NCBI GenBank assembly: GCA_018262135.1
Contig: JAGTSD010000032.1
Location: 1-10,765, forward strand
Origin: Pseudomonadota bacterium
Lineage (GTDB): Bacteria; Pseudomonadota; Gammaproteobacteria; Competibacterales; Competibacteraceae
DNA: 10,765 nt
Direction: 5' to 3'
Positions 1 through 7,201 of this stretch are shown piece by piece (position 1 is the stretch's first letter; the number at the start of each line of letters is the position of its first letter). The notes beneath the pieces were generated by a model. That model did not search any database. It saw only the letters and a program-made list of their open reading frames with translations, and was not told the origin of the DNA. The position numbers and the translations under genes are program-made.

Positions 1-27
1 CCGCGCTCGGTTCCAACATGGCTGCGC

Positions 28-855
28 TTAGTCCAGAGCACCAGCCTTCTGTTCGGCGATAGCCGGGCCGTGGTCGTCCGGCTCCGACCAGCCCTCCTGG
101 CTGGCTGCCGAATGTAGCGCACAGCCGCTCAGTTCCGGCAGGCGCAATTCGCCCGGCTCGATCCCCGCATCGCGCAATGTCTGGCAAAGCTGGCGGACGG
201 TGCGGTCCAGGGCGTGGATGTGGTCCAACATCTGGTTGATGGCGTGGGCCTCGGGATCGGGCAGGTCAGGGGTGGCGCCATAGGCGTCAAAACCCAGCTT
301 GCGGGCAATCTCGCGACGCACGTCGTCGGTAGCGCCGCCGGCCTCGACCACCCGGCCCGGCACCCCGACCACGGTGGCGTTCGCCGGCACCTCCTTGATG
401 ACCACCGAGTTCGAACCGATGCGGGCGTTGTCGCCGACCTTGAACGGTCCCAGCACTTTCGCGCCGGCCCCGATCACCACGTTGTTGCCGAGGGTAGGAT
501 GGCGCTTGCCCTTGTTCCAACTGGTGCCGCCCAGGGTGACGCCCTGATAGAGCGTGCAGTCGTCGCCGATCTCGGCGGTTTCGCCGATGACCACGCCCAT
601 GCCGTGATCAATGAAGAAACGGCGGCCGATTTTGGCGCCCGGATGGATTTCGATCCCGGTCAGAAAGCGGGCGGTAGATGATAGAAACCGCGCCAGCCAC
701 TTCAAACCCCTGTTCCAAAGCGAATGATTGAGCCGGTGGAACAGCACGGCATGCATGCCGGGATAGGCGGTGAGAACTTCGAAGACGTTGCGCGCCGCCG
801 GATCGCGGTCAAATACGGAATAAATGTCTTCCCGCAGACGTTGCCAAAACGCCAT
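28..855 (-). CDS. cysE: Serine O-acetyltransferase, short form
   Basis: Transfers acetyl from acetyl-CoA to L-serine, giving O-acetylserine, the precursor for cysteine synthesis in the cytoplasm. The 275-residue protein has a short N-terminal helical region (about 1-66) and then a left-handed beta-helix of hexapeptide repeats (about 67-180). Active-site motifs are visible: [11 protein letters not shown] with His84, matching the catalytic His158 of the E. coli enzyme, and KRHP with His119, matching E. coli His193. Compared with E. coli CysE the N-terminal domain is shorter by roughly 70 residues, as in the short forms found beside isc genes. A tail of about 95 residues follows the repeats; it looks helical and then unstructured. 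ATG at 855 is preferred over an in-frame ATG at 894, because GGAAG lies 8 nt upstream of 855 and family similarity begins there ([11 protein letters not shown]). The gene diverges from the plus-strand operon. Family assignment is secure; the function of the tail is unknown. Confidence 0.95.
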   Translation of the reverse strand: MAFWQRLREDIYSVFDRDPAARNVFEVLTAYPGMHAVLFHRLNHSLWNRGLKWLARFLSSTARFLTGIEIHPGAKIGRRFFIDHGMGVVIGETAEIGDDCTLYQGVTLGGTSWNKGKRHPTLGNNVVIGAGAKVLGPFKVGDNARIGSNSVVIKEVPANATVVGVPGRVVEAGGATDDVRREIARKLGFDAYGATPDLPDPEAHAINQMLDHIHALDRTVRQLCQTLRDAGIEPGELRLPELSGCALHSAASQEGWSEPDDHGPAIAEQKAGALD

Positions 856-921
856 GATGGATACTTCCAGACAGTTGCAGGTGGAGGGAACCAACCGCGC
901 GCGGCGGCGGCAAGGGTAGGG

Positions 922-930
922 ATTATAGCA
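922..930 (-). promoter_or_regulatory. Extended -10 promoter element for cysE
   Basis: Read on the minus strand this is TGCTATAAT, a perfect TATAAT preceded by the TGn extension. No good -35 hexamer sits 16-18 nt upstream, which fits an extended -10 promoter. Transcription would start near 915, giving a leader of about 60 nt before the cysE ATG. This is inferred from sequence only. Confidence 0.55.
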
Positions 931-1050
931 ATCCGGTGGACAGGCATCGCGCCGGTGACGGGTTCTGGGATGTGATGATCGCGCAGGGGTTGGGGACGGT
1001 TTGAAGAGCTGGATTGGCTTTAACCGGCGCTCGGTCCTAAGATTATATTT

Positions 1051-1060
1051 ATAGCGCTAT
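1051..1060. promoter_or_regulatory. Perfect palindrome ATAGCGCTAT, candidate operator
   Basis: A 10-bp perfect palindrome lies immediately downstream of the possible -10 box TATATT (1044-1049) and about 70 bp before the GTG start of the phasin-like gene. Its place at the presumed transcription start would suit a repressor site, but a 10-bp palindrome can occur by chance and no regulator is identified. Confidence 0.25.
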
Positions 1061-1113
1061 CCACGGTTCGGGCGACAGCTCGATGCTGATAGCTGAACAA
1101 GCATTCAAGGGGT

Positions 1114-1118
1114 GGAGG
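1114..1118 (+). promoter_or_regulatory. Ribosome binding site that decides the GTG start at 1128
   Basis: GGAGG stands 9 nt before GTG at 1128, close to ideal Shine-Dalgarno spacing. The longer reading frame begins with ATG at 1083 but has no purine-rich site in front of it. The GTG is therefore the more likely start, shortening the protein by 15 residues. Confidence 0.7.
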
Positions 1119-1127
1119 GTAGCAATC

Positions 1128-1931
1128 GTGAAGCCATGGATCCATGAAGACATTCTCAAGACTTGGACCGATGCCCAGAAGCGTCTGTGGGAAAGCCTCT
1201 GTTCGGCGGTACCATTGCCGCCACCAATGGGCATCGAAGCCTGGCGGGAGACTTATTTGAAAAATCTGGAGAGCTGGGAAGCGGCAGTCCGGCGATCGCT
1301 GGAACAGGAAGCCGCCTGGGTGGAAGAATGGGTGCGGCGGGTCGCCCATGAGAAAGGCACGCCTGAAATGATGACGGCTTGGATCCGGCAGATGGAGGAA
1401 GTACTGCAACGCTGGGTGCAAACCCAGAACCAGTGGTGGAACGACTACTTCGCACTCTTGCGCCAAGGCGGGCTCGCCCAGCCGGATCGTGCTGGCGCAG
1501 AATCCGCGCCGACCACCGAACCGGCTGCTACTGCGGAACCGGCTCCAGCCACCGAACCGGTTTCGGTCGAACCGCCCGCAGCGCCGGTCGCGCCGGAAAT
1601 CCCCGCGCCGCCCGCCACGGTGGAAGCGCCCGCCACGGTGGAACCACCGCCGGTTGCGCCCGCGCCGCCTGTTTCGGAACCCGCCACGGTTGCTGCCGCA
1701 CCGGTTGTGGAAACGCCTGACGATCTGAAACTGATCAACGGCATTGGCCCAACCCTGGAAAAGAAGCTGCACGCCTGCGGCGTCGCCGGATTTCGGGATC
1801 TGGCCCTGCTGAGCGACGCTGATATCCAGCGGATCGAGGCCGTCATCAGGTTCGCCGGCCGCATTCGCCGCGAGGACTGGATCGGGCAGGCCAAGGCACA
1901 TTACTTGCAAAAATACGGTCAACCGCTTTAG
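1128..1931 (+). CDS. Phasin-like helical protein with C-terminal helix-hairpin-helix domain
   Basis: The 267-residue protein has three visible parts. Residues 1-115 are predicted helical and very Trp-rich (11 Trp, for example W4, W13, W21, W39, W50, W64, W68, W85, W96, W103, W104), reminiscent of phasins and of PhaE-type polyhydroxyalkanoate synthase subunits. Residues 116-197 are a disordered Pro/Ala/Glu/Val linker. Residues 198-267 form a helix-hairpin-helix domain ([17 protein letters not shown], ending in a [12 protein letters not shown] motif), the type also found fused to NuoE and ribosomal L21 proteins and thought to bind nucleic acid or act as a protein module. No signal peptide or membrane segment is seen. 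Its stop lies 22 nt before asnS, so the two are probably co-transcribed. The HhH assignment is firm; the phasin link rests on composition and architecture only. An alternative start is ATG 1083, less likely for lack of a ribosome site. Confidence 0.8.
   Translation: MKPWIHEDILKTWTDAQKRLWESLCSAVPLPPPMGIEAWRETYLKNLESWEAAVRRSLEQEAAWVEEWVRRVAHEKGTPEMMTAWIRQMEEVLQRWVQTQNQWWNDYFALLRQGGLAQPDRAGAESAPTTEPAATAEPAPATEPVSVEPPAAPVAPEIPAPPATVEAPATVEPPPVAPAPPVSEPATVAAAPVVETPDDLKLINGIGPTLEKKLHACGVAGFRDLALLSDADIQRIEAVIRFAGRIRREDWIGQAKAHYLQKYGQPL
1611..1646 (+). repeat. Two tandem 18-bp copies in the linker coding region
   Basis: Units 1611-1628 and 1629-1646 share their first 15 bases and encode [12 protein letters not shown] in the Pro/Ala linker of the phasin-like protein. 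A partial third copy starts at 1680 (coding PATV). This is in-frame slippage-type expansion of a disordered linker, so linker length may vary between strains. Confidence 0.7.
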
Positions 1932-1953
1932 AACACCAGAAGCAGACCGTTCG

Positions 1954-3354
1954 ATGTCCGTTCGCTCCATCGCCGCCGTGCTGGGCGGCCAAATCCCGCC
2001 GGGTAGCCAGGCCACGGTGCAGGGTTGGGTGCGCACCCGCCGCGATTCCAAGGCTGGCCTGTCCTTCGTTACGGTCCATGATGGTTCGTGTTTCGAGCCG
2101 TTGCAGGTAATCGCGCCGGTCGAACTGCCCAATTACGCCAGCGAGGTGACGCATCTGACTGCCGGTTGCGCGATCTGCGTCACCGGCGAGCTGGTTTCTT
2201 CGGTGGGCAAGGGCCAGAGCGTGGAACTGCGGGCCGAACGGATTGAGGTAGTGGGCGGGGTCGAAGATCCGGAAACCTATCCCATCGCGCCCAAGCCGCA
2301 CAGCTTCGAGTACCTGCGGTCGGTGGCGCATTTGCGCCCGCGCACCAACAGCATCGGGGCGGTGGCGCGGGTGCGGCACTGCCTGGCTCAGGCCATCCAG
2401 CGCTTCTTCCACGACCGGGGCTATTTCTGGATTCATACCCCGATCATCACCGCCAGCGATTGTGAGGGCGCCGGCGCGCTGTTCCGGGTCAGCACCCTGG
2501 ATCTGGTCAACCCGCCGCGCGTCGCCGATGGCGGGATTGATTTCGGCCAGGACTTCTTTGGCCGCGAGACCTTCCTGACCGTTTCCGGCCAGCTCAATGT
2601 CGAGGCCTACTGCCTGGCGCTGTCGAAGGTTTATACCTTTGGCCCGACCTTTCGCGCCGAGAACTCCAATACCAGCCGCCATCTGGCCGAGTTCTGGATG
2701 GTGGAGCCCGAGACCGCCTTCGCCGATTTGCATGCCAACGCCGATCTGGCCGAGGCGCTGCTGAAGTTCATCTTCCAGGCGGTGCTGGAAGAGCGGGCCG
2801 ACGACATGGCCTTTTTCGCCCAGCGCGTTGATCAGACCTGCATCCAGCGGCTGGAACAGGTGGTACGGTCGTCGTTCGAACGCATGGATTACGATGAAGC
2901 GATCCGGATTCTGGAACAGGCCGACCGGTCGTTCGAGTTTCCGATTGCCTGGGGTATGGACCTGCAATCCGAACACGAGCGCTATCTGGCCGAGGACTAC
3001 GTCGGCCGGCCGCTGGTATTGATGAACTATCCCAAGGCGATCAAGAGCTTCTACATGCGGCTGAACGAGGATGGCCGCACGGTGGCGGCGATGGACGTGC
3101 TGGCGCCGGGCATCGGCGAAATCATCGGCGGCAGCCAGCGCGAAGAGCGACTGGACGTCCTGGATGCACGCCTGGATGCACTGGGCATGAACAAAAATGC
3201 CTATAATTGGTATCGGGATCTACGCCGCTATGGCAGCGTGCCGCACGCTGGATTTGGGCTGGGTTTCGAGCGCACGGTCAGCTACGTGACCGGAATGGCC
3301 AACGTCCGGGATGTGATCCCGTTCCCGCGCACGCCCCGCAGCGCGGATTTCTAG
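1954..3354 (+). CDS. asnS: Asparaginyl-tRNA synthetase
   Basis: Charges tRNA-Asn with asparagine using ATP in the cytoplasm. At 466 residues it has the same length as the E. coli enzyme as I recall it, and near-identical blocks. An N-terminal OB-fold anticodon-binding domain (about 17-100, with [12 protein letters not shown]) is followed by the class II catalytic core. Motif 2 is seen at FRAE (233-236) within the conserved block [20 protein letters not shown], and motif 3 at GFGLGFER (433-440); the C-terminus ends [16 protein letters not shown] as in relatives. The ribosome site (AGAAGCAG) is weak, but the start matches the family. It follows the phasin-like gene by 22 nt and precedes the kinase gene by 33 nt with no terminator between, so this essential gene probably shares a transcript with the signalling genes downstream. 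The identification is secure. Confidence 0.98.
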   Translation: MSVRSIAAVLGGQIPPGSQATVQGWVRTRRDSKAGLSFVTVHDGSCFEPLQVIAPVELPNYASEVTHLTAGCAICVTGELVSSVGKGQSVELRAERIEVVGGVEDPETYPIAPKPHSFEYLRSVAHLRPRTNSIGAVARVRHCLAQAIQRFFHDRGYFWIHTPIITASDCEGAGALFRVSTLDLVNPPRVADGGIDFGQDFFGRETFLTVSGQLNVEAYCLALSKVYTFGPTFRAENSNTSRHLAEFWMVEPETAFADLHANADLAEALLKFIFQAVLEERADDMAFFAQRVDQTCIQRLEQVVRSSFERMDYDEAIRILEQADRSFEFPIAWGMDLQSEHERYLAEDYVGRPLVLMNYPKAIKSFYMRLNEDGRTVAAMDVLAPGIGEIIGGSQREERLDVLDARLDALGMNKNAYNWYRDLRRYGSVPHAGFGLGFERTVSYVTGMANVRDVIPFPRTPRSADF

Positions 3355-3387
3355 CGGTCCGTTTCCCACCACCCCTGGTTCGCCATC

Positions 3388-5313
3388 ATGAGTACGAATA
3401 TTACCCAGCCGCCCACGCCTTCCAAGAGCGGCGCCCGCCGGACCAATGCCTTGCCATCGGGCTACATGCTGGACGAGTACCGCATCGAAGCTATCCTGGG
3501 AGCCGGTGGGTTTGGCGTGACCTACAAGGCGCTGGATACGCATCTGAACACCTGGGTCGCCATCAAGGAGTACTTTCCAGTCGAATGGTCGTTTCGCGAC
3601 CCCGATGGGGTGATGGTCTATGCCAATACCCAGGGATTGTCTAGCGCCGACGGCGCGCAGATCTCGGATTACGAGTGGGGGCTGGAGCGTTTTCTCGATG
3701 AAGCGCGGGTGCTGGCCCAGATCCAGCATCCCTACGTGGTGCGGGTCAAGCGCTACTTCCGCGCCAACGGTACCGCCTACATCGTCATGGAATACGAGGA
3801 CGGCGAACCGCTGAGCACGATTCTGGACGAGAGCGGAATTCTTGGCGAGGAACAGATCCGTGGCCTGCTGGAGGATGTGCTGCCTGCCTTGCGAGCGGTG
3901 CATGAGCAGGGCTATCTGCATCGCGACATCAAGCCTGCCAATCTGTACGTTCGATCCCGGGATCGCCGGGTCATGCTGATCGATTTTGGCGCGGCCCGGG
4001 CGGCGATCGGCCGCCACAGTCAGAACGTGACCAGCCTGGTGACGCCGGGCTATTCGCCACCGGAGCAGTACACCAGTCGCAACGACCGCTATGGCACCTG
4101 GACCGACCTCTACGCCCTGGGCGCCGTACTGTATCGCTGTGTGACGGGTCACACCCCGGCGGAAGCTGCCGAGCGGTTGCTGGATGACCATATGGTATCG
4201 GCGGTCGAGACGGGCGCCGGTCGCTACAGCACCAATCTGCTGCAAGTGATCGACCGGGCCCTGGCGGTAAGGCCGGAAATGCGGTTTCGCGACGTGGCCG
4301 AGATGCAGGTCGCACTCATGGGCGTGCGGGGCGATGACAGCGACGAAACGGTAATCATGGCTCCGGTAGTTAAACACGGCAAACGCGTTCAAAAACCGGC
4401 TGCGCCGTCCGAGACGTTACAGCCACTGACGGAGCCGGTGGTGAACGTGGATGTCGAGGTGGGCCAGTCCCAAACCGCCAGCCCCGCCGTCGAGAGCCCA
4501 CGGCTTGCCGCCGGGCGGCGGCAGGTATTGCCCAAGCCGCCCGCGAGCGCCCCCGCCTCCCCCTCGCGTCGCGCGCCGGTAGCGCTCCTGGCGGGCGGCG
4601 CGGCGGTATTGGCGCTGGTAGCGCTGGTGGTGATATGGCTTTGGCCGTCCGCGCCGGCGCCATCGCCGCCGCCCTATAGCCAGGATACGTCCGGGCAACC
4701 GGTCCAGCCGGTAGCCGATCAAGCCTCACCGCCGCCAGTGGCTGGAGCGCCTGAACCCACCACCACGCAGCCGTTACCGCCCGCCGAGGGCGTGTCCGCT
4801 ACCGGAGCCTTGCCGGCGGAGCCTGCCCCGCCATCGGTGATGCCGCCGCCTATCGTGGAAACGACGGTGCGGGAACCTGCGCCTACGGCGGAGTCCGGGA
4901 CACCACCGTCGGAGGAGCAACCTGCCACGCCGTTGCTGGAGCGTGAAGGCCAAATCGCGCAACCGGTCTCGCCCCAGGAGGAACCTGCGGCCGAAAAAGT
5001 GCCGGAACCGGCAGTGACAGAGAGAATGGCGCCGCCTCCCCCGGTGCCGGCGCTGGCGCCCGCCAGAGCCACACCCCGACTGGGCGCGACGGTCGAACCG
5101 GCCAAAACCAGGCAACAGGACGCCGAAAAGAGGGCGCCAACCCGCCGGGCTGAGTCGGCCCGGTCGCGAACCGCCCGACAAAAGCAGCGTCGCAGCCGGA
5201 CCTCGCCTCAACCGGCTGTGGTAACACCTGCGGCGCCGGTTCAGAGCGCGCCGTCGGTGCGCACCAGCAATCCCTGGGAATCCCCTGCTTCAACGGGATT
5301 TAATCAGAAATGA
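3388..5313 (+). CDS. Membrane-anchored Ser/Thr protein kinase (Hanks type)
   Basis: Phosphorylates Ser/Thr of protein substrates in the cytoplasm. The 641-residue protein has a kinase domain at about 31-310: glycine-rich loop GAGGFGVTY (38-46), ATP-binding lysine in VAIK (K60), catalytic loop HRDIKPAN (178-185, D180), DFG (199-201), and the activation segment TPGYSPPEQY. All catalytic residues are present, so it should be active. An insert between VAIKEYFP and the alpha-C helix (about 65-90) is typical of proteobacterial kinases of this type. A Pro/Ala-rich juxtamembrane stretch leads to one membrane helix (about 397-419, flanked by SRR on the cytoplasmic side). A Pro/Ala/Glu-rich, apparently disordered region of about 220 residues follows, probably periplasmic; it has no PASTA or other recognisable sensor domain. 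The start lacks a clear ribosome site. The stop overlaps the next ATG (ATGA at 5310), implying translational coupling with the FHA gene. Its natural substrates are unknown. Confidence 0.93.
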   Translation: MSTNITQPPTPSKSGARRTNALPSGYMLDEYRIEAILGAGGFGVTYKALDTHLNTWVAIKEYFPVEWSFRDPDGVMVYANTQGLSSADGAQISDYEWGLERFLDEARVLAQIQHPYVVRVKRYFRANGTAYIVMEYEDGEPLSTILDESGILGEEQIRGLLEDVLPALRAVHEQGYLHRDIKPANLYVRSRDRRVMLIDFGAARAAIGRHSQNVTSLVTPGYSPPEQYTSRNDRYGTWTDLYALGAVLYRCVTGHTPAEAAERLLDDHMVSAVETGAGRYSTNLLQVIDRALAVRPEMRFRDVAEMQVALMGVRGDDSDETVIMAPVVKHGKRVQKPAAPSETLQPLTEPVVNVDVEVGQSQTASPAVESPRLAAGRRQVLPKPPASAPASPSRRAPVALLAGGAAVLALVALVVIWLWPSAPAPSPPPYSQDTSGQPVQPVADQASPPPVAGAPEPTTTQPLPPAEGVSATGALPAEPAPPSVMPPPIVETTVREPAPTAESGTPPSEEQPATPLLEREGQIAQPVSPQEEPAAEKVPEPAVTERMAPPPPVPALAPARATPRLGATVEPAKTRQQDAEKRAPTRRAESARSRTARQKQRRSRTSPQPAVVTPAAPVQSAPSVRTSNPWESPASTGFNQK

Positions 5314-5666
5314 AATTGGCATTCTGGCCGTTTTCGCGCCGACGGCCCCGTCGGCCGGAAACTACGCGGGTGCAGGCGCGATTTATTCGCACCGACATGC
5401 CGGGCAAGGGTGATTTGCGGCTGTGCTCGCCGTTGTGCCGGTTGGGCCGGGTGCCGGATAACGATCTGTGCTTCGACAACGATTCGGTTTCCGGTCACCA
5501 TGCCGAGATTTATCATTTGCCCGATGGCACGTTTCAAATCTGCGATCTCGATTCCACCAACGGAACCTGGGTGAACGGGCGGCGCATTCGGAGCCAGGTG
5601 CTGAATCACGGCGACGTGGTGGAACTGGGCGAGGTCCGCCTGCACTTCCGGCTTGGCGATGCCTGA
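5310..5666 (+). CDS. FHA-domain protein with intact phosphothreonine-binding residues
   Basis: A forkhead-associated domain binds phosphothreonine peptides, here most likely on the neighbouring kinase or its substrates. The 118-residue protein is essentially one FHA domain (about 20-116). The key residues are all present: GR (46-47), SGHH (61-64, the S-x-x-H phosphate contact), STNGT (82-86) and VNG (88-90). The first 16 residues are hydrophobic then strongly basic (WPF followed by RRRPRR), which could touch the membrane surface or nucleic acid; that is inference. No export signal is convincing. The start codon overlaps the kinase stop (ATGA), and there is only a weak ribosome site, so translation is probably coupled to the kinase. 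Confidence 0.9.
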   Translation: MKLAFWPFSRRRPRRPETTRVQARFIRTDMPGKGDLRLCSPLCRLGRVPDNDLCFDNDSVSGHHAEIYHLPDGTFQICDLDSTNGTWVNGRRIRSQVLNHGDVVELGEVRLHFRLGDA

Positions 5667-5710
5667 ATGCGCCAGAAATATCGCCTGCGACCGTAGGAGA
5701 CATCCGATCC

Positions 5711-6271
5711 ATGCCCCTTTATCGTGGCTTCTTTAATAAGAAGGGTCCAGCCATCCCCGAGCCGGTCGAGCCGACCCGGCGCATCGTCCGTTCCGAACCG
5801 GCAGAAAAGGTTCGGCCCACCACCGTGCCTACGCCTGCCGTATCCATCGCACCTGCCGCGACTGCCGCGCCAGAAGCCGGGCGCACCACCACGCCTCCAG
5901 GCGCGGAGTCCCTCAATGTTCTGTCTGGTCTGGTAGTCGGTTGGCTGGCGATCATCGCCGGTCCTGGGCGCGGCGAGGTGCTGCGGCTCGGCTATGGCGT
6001 CAACGACATGGGGAGTGGACCAGGCGCCCGGCTTCGGCTGAATTTTGGCGATGTGTCCATCGCGCCCGCCAATCATGCGGCGATTATTTACACTGCGCGA
6101 TCGCGCCGTTTTTATCTGGCGCGGTCGGCCGCTGCGGAGACTTGGCTGAATGGTCAGCCGGTTCGGGAATCCATTGAACTGGTGGGTGGGGAGACGGTGC
6201 GTTTAGGTCAGACTCAGTTGCGGTTCGTACCGCTCTGTGGTCCGGATTTCGACTGGCGCGAAGGTTCTTGA
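5711..6271 (+). CDS. FHA-fold protein with eroded phosphothreonine-binding site
   Basis: A 186-residue protein with a Pro/Thr-rich N-terminus (about 15-68) and a C-terminal FHA-like domain (about 73-178) ending in LRFVPLCGPDFDW, a tail typical of FHA proteins that accompany PP2C/kinase pairs in proteobacteria. The usual phospho-contact residues are largely changed. The Arg after the conserved Gly is Ser102 (sequence MGSG), and the SR pair before the loop histidine is Ala118-Pro119, though His122 remains. The NGT position is replaced by ETWLNG, which keeps only the later NG turn. It may therefore recognise an unphosphorylated partner or act as a scaffold; this is inference. AGGAG at 5695-5699, 11 nt upstream, fixes the ATG at 5711; the open frame extends upstream only because it overlaps the first FHA gene out of frame. 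It is separated from that gene by 44 bp. Confidence 0.85.
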   Translation: MPLYRGFFNKKGPAIPEPVEPTRRIVRSEPAEKVRPTTVPTPAVSIAPAATAAPEAGRTTTPPGAESLNVLSGLVVGWLAIIAGPGRGEVLRLGYGVNDMGSGPGARLRLNFGDVSIAPANHAAIIYTARSRRFYLARSAAAETWLNGQPVRESIELVGGETVRLGQTQLRFVPLCGPDFDWREGS

Positions 6272-6292
6272 CGCCAGCAGGGGGCAAGCGAT

Positions 6293-7201
6293 ATGGCGGC
6301 GTGGGTGCACGACGAAGGCGCAGCGCAGGGCAGCCGCTCCCGGCAGGAAGATGATTACGGCGTTTTCGAATTACCGCCGGAGTTGGAAGCGGGCGATCTG
6401 TTGCTGGTGCTGGCCGACGGCATGGGTGGCGAGCAGGCTGGCGGCCGGGCCAGCGCCCTGGCGGTGCGCAGCTTCATTGATGCCTACGATATGGCGACGG
6501 CTGCCGCCATCCCGGACCGCCTCGAGCAAACCCTGACGCGCGTTAACGAACGGATGGCGCGGGATGTAGCCAGTGACCCCTATGGTCTGCACGGCATGGG
6601 TTGTACCCTGCTGGCGGTGGTACTGGCGGAAGAGGGTCTGTACTGGATCAGCGTGGGCGATTCGCCGCTCTGGCTGTGGCGGCAGGGGCGATTGCACCGG
6701 CTGAATCAGGATCATGCCTATCGCAGCATCCTGGCTCAGCAAGTGAGCACGGGGGAGATCAGCGCCGCCGAGGCTGCCCGCCACCCCGACCGTAACGCGC
6801 TGATCAGCGCGGTCACCGGCGCCGATCTGGAATTGGTGGACGTGTCGCGCCAAGCCTGTCCGCTCAAGCCCGACGATCAGGTTCTGCTGGCCAGCGACGG
6901 GCTGTTGACGCTGGACGAAAAGGAGATCGCCGCAGTATTGAGCCGCGCCCGCGCCGAGAGCCACCCCTGCCAGCGGCTGTTGGCGGCGGTGGCGGAGCAC
7001 CGCAATCTCCATCAGGACAATGTCACCGTATTGTGGGCCCGGTCGGCGGTGGTCCTACCCGCCGCGCCGTGGTGGCGCCGGTTCGGGATGCGCGCGTCGT
7101 TGCTGGGGGTCGTGCTGGGCGTGCTGGCAGTCAGCGGCGTCTGGTGGTGGCTGGTGCAGGACGATATGCCACTGACGGTCAGCACCGTCGCCACGCCCTA
7201 G
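6293..7201 (+). CDS. Membrane-anchored PP2C-type Ser/Thr phosphatase
   Basis: A metal-dependent (Mn/Mg) phosphatase that removes phosphate from Ser/Thr residues, the expected antagonist of the upstream kinase. Of 302 residues, about 5-250 form the PP2C domain. The metal-binding motifs are present: RQEDDYG with D20, ADGMGG with D42-G43, SVGDSPLWL, ASDG with D202, and HQDN with D242-N243. The canonical GTT motif reads GCT. After the domain come WWRRFGMR and a single membrane helix (about 268-287), then a short tail outside, so enzyme and kinase are both held at the inner membrane. This C-terminal anchor recalls Gram-positive PrpC/Stp-type enzymes less than proteobacterial ones, which are often soluble. 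AGGGGG precedes the ATG at suitable distance. The stop TAG lies in a CTAG shared with the convergent phosphatase gene. Confidence 0.93.
   Translation: MAAWVHDEGAAQGSRSRQEDDYGVFELPPELEAGDLLLVLADGMGGEQAGGRASALAVRSFIDAYDMATAAAIPDRLEQTLTRVNERMARDVASDPYGLHGMGCTLLAVVLAEEGLYWISVGDSPLWLWRQGRLHRLNQDHAYRSILAQQVSTGEISAAEAARHPDRNALISAVTGADLELVDVSRQACPLKPDDQVLLASDGLLTLDEKEIAAVLSRARAESHPCQRLLAAVAEHRNLHQDNVTVLWARSAVVLPAAPWWRRFGMRASLLGVVLGVLAVSGVWWWLVQDDMPLTVSTVATP
7198..7201. other. CTAG shared by the stop codons of two convergent genes
   Basis: TAG at 7199-7201 ends the PP2C gene, and the palindromic CTAG gives TAG (reverse complement of 7198-7200) for the HAD phosphatase on the minus strand. The two coding regions therefore overlap by four bases, and no terminator can fit between them; each mRNA must end inside, or read antisense into, the other gene. 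Confidence 0.95.

Larger units (their letters stand above)
856..1127. other. Divergent intergenic region between cysE and the phasin-like gene
   Basis: These 272 bp hold the leader and probable promoter of cysE on the minus strand, and an AT-rich pocket (about 1040-1060) in otherwise GC-rich sequence that should contain the promoter of the plus-strand operon. TATATT at 1044-1049 is a possible plus-strand -10 box; TTGGCT at 1014-1019 lies too far upstream (24 nt) to be its partner, so the assignment is weak. I see no RNA gene or convincing small ORF here. Confidence 0.5.

Noticed and set aside
1020..2132. Open frame of 370 codons on the minus strand with an Arg/Gly-rich middle
   Set aside because: The Arg/Gly runs are the antisense image of the Pro/Ala linker in the phasin-like gene, so it is not evidence of an RNA-binding protein.
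1846..2976. Open frame of 376 codons on the minus strand
   Set aside because: Antisense to asnS, whose protein is nearly identical in key blocks to known AsnRS; the antisense translation has His/Gly/Arg-rich composition without motifs.
3220..4392. Open frame of 390 codons on the minus strand
   Set aside because: Antisense to the kinase domain and the end of asnS; no domain visible and explained by codon bias of the real genes.
5468..5710. Upstream extension of the second FHA gene
   Set aside because: It overlaps the first FHA gene out of frame; AGGAG at 5695-5699 and similarity both support the start at 5711.
3388..7201. Type VI secretion gene cluster
   Set aside because: Kinase, FHA and PP2C proteins alone suggested it, but no tss/hcp/vgrG/clpV gene is in the window and the flanks are housekeeping genes.
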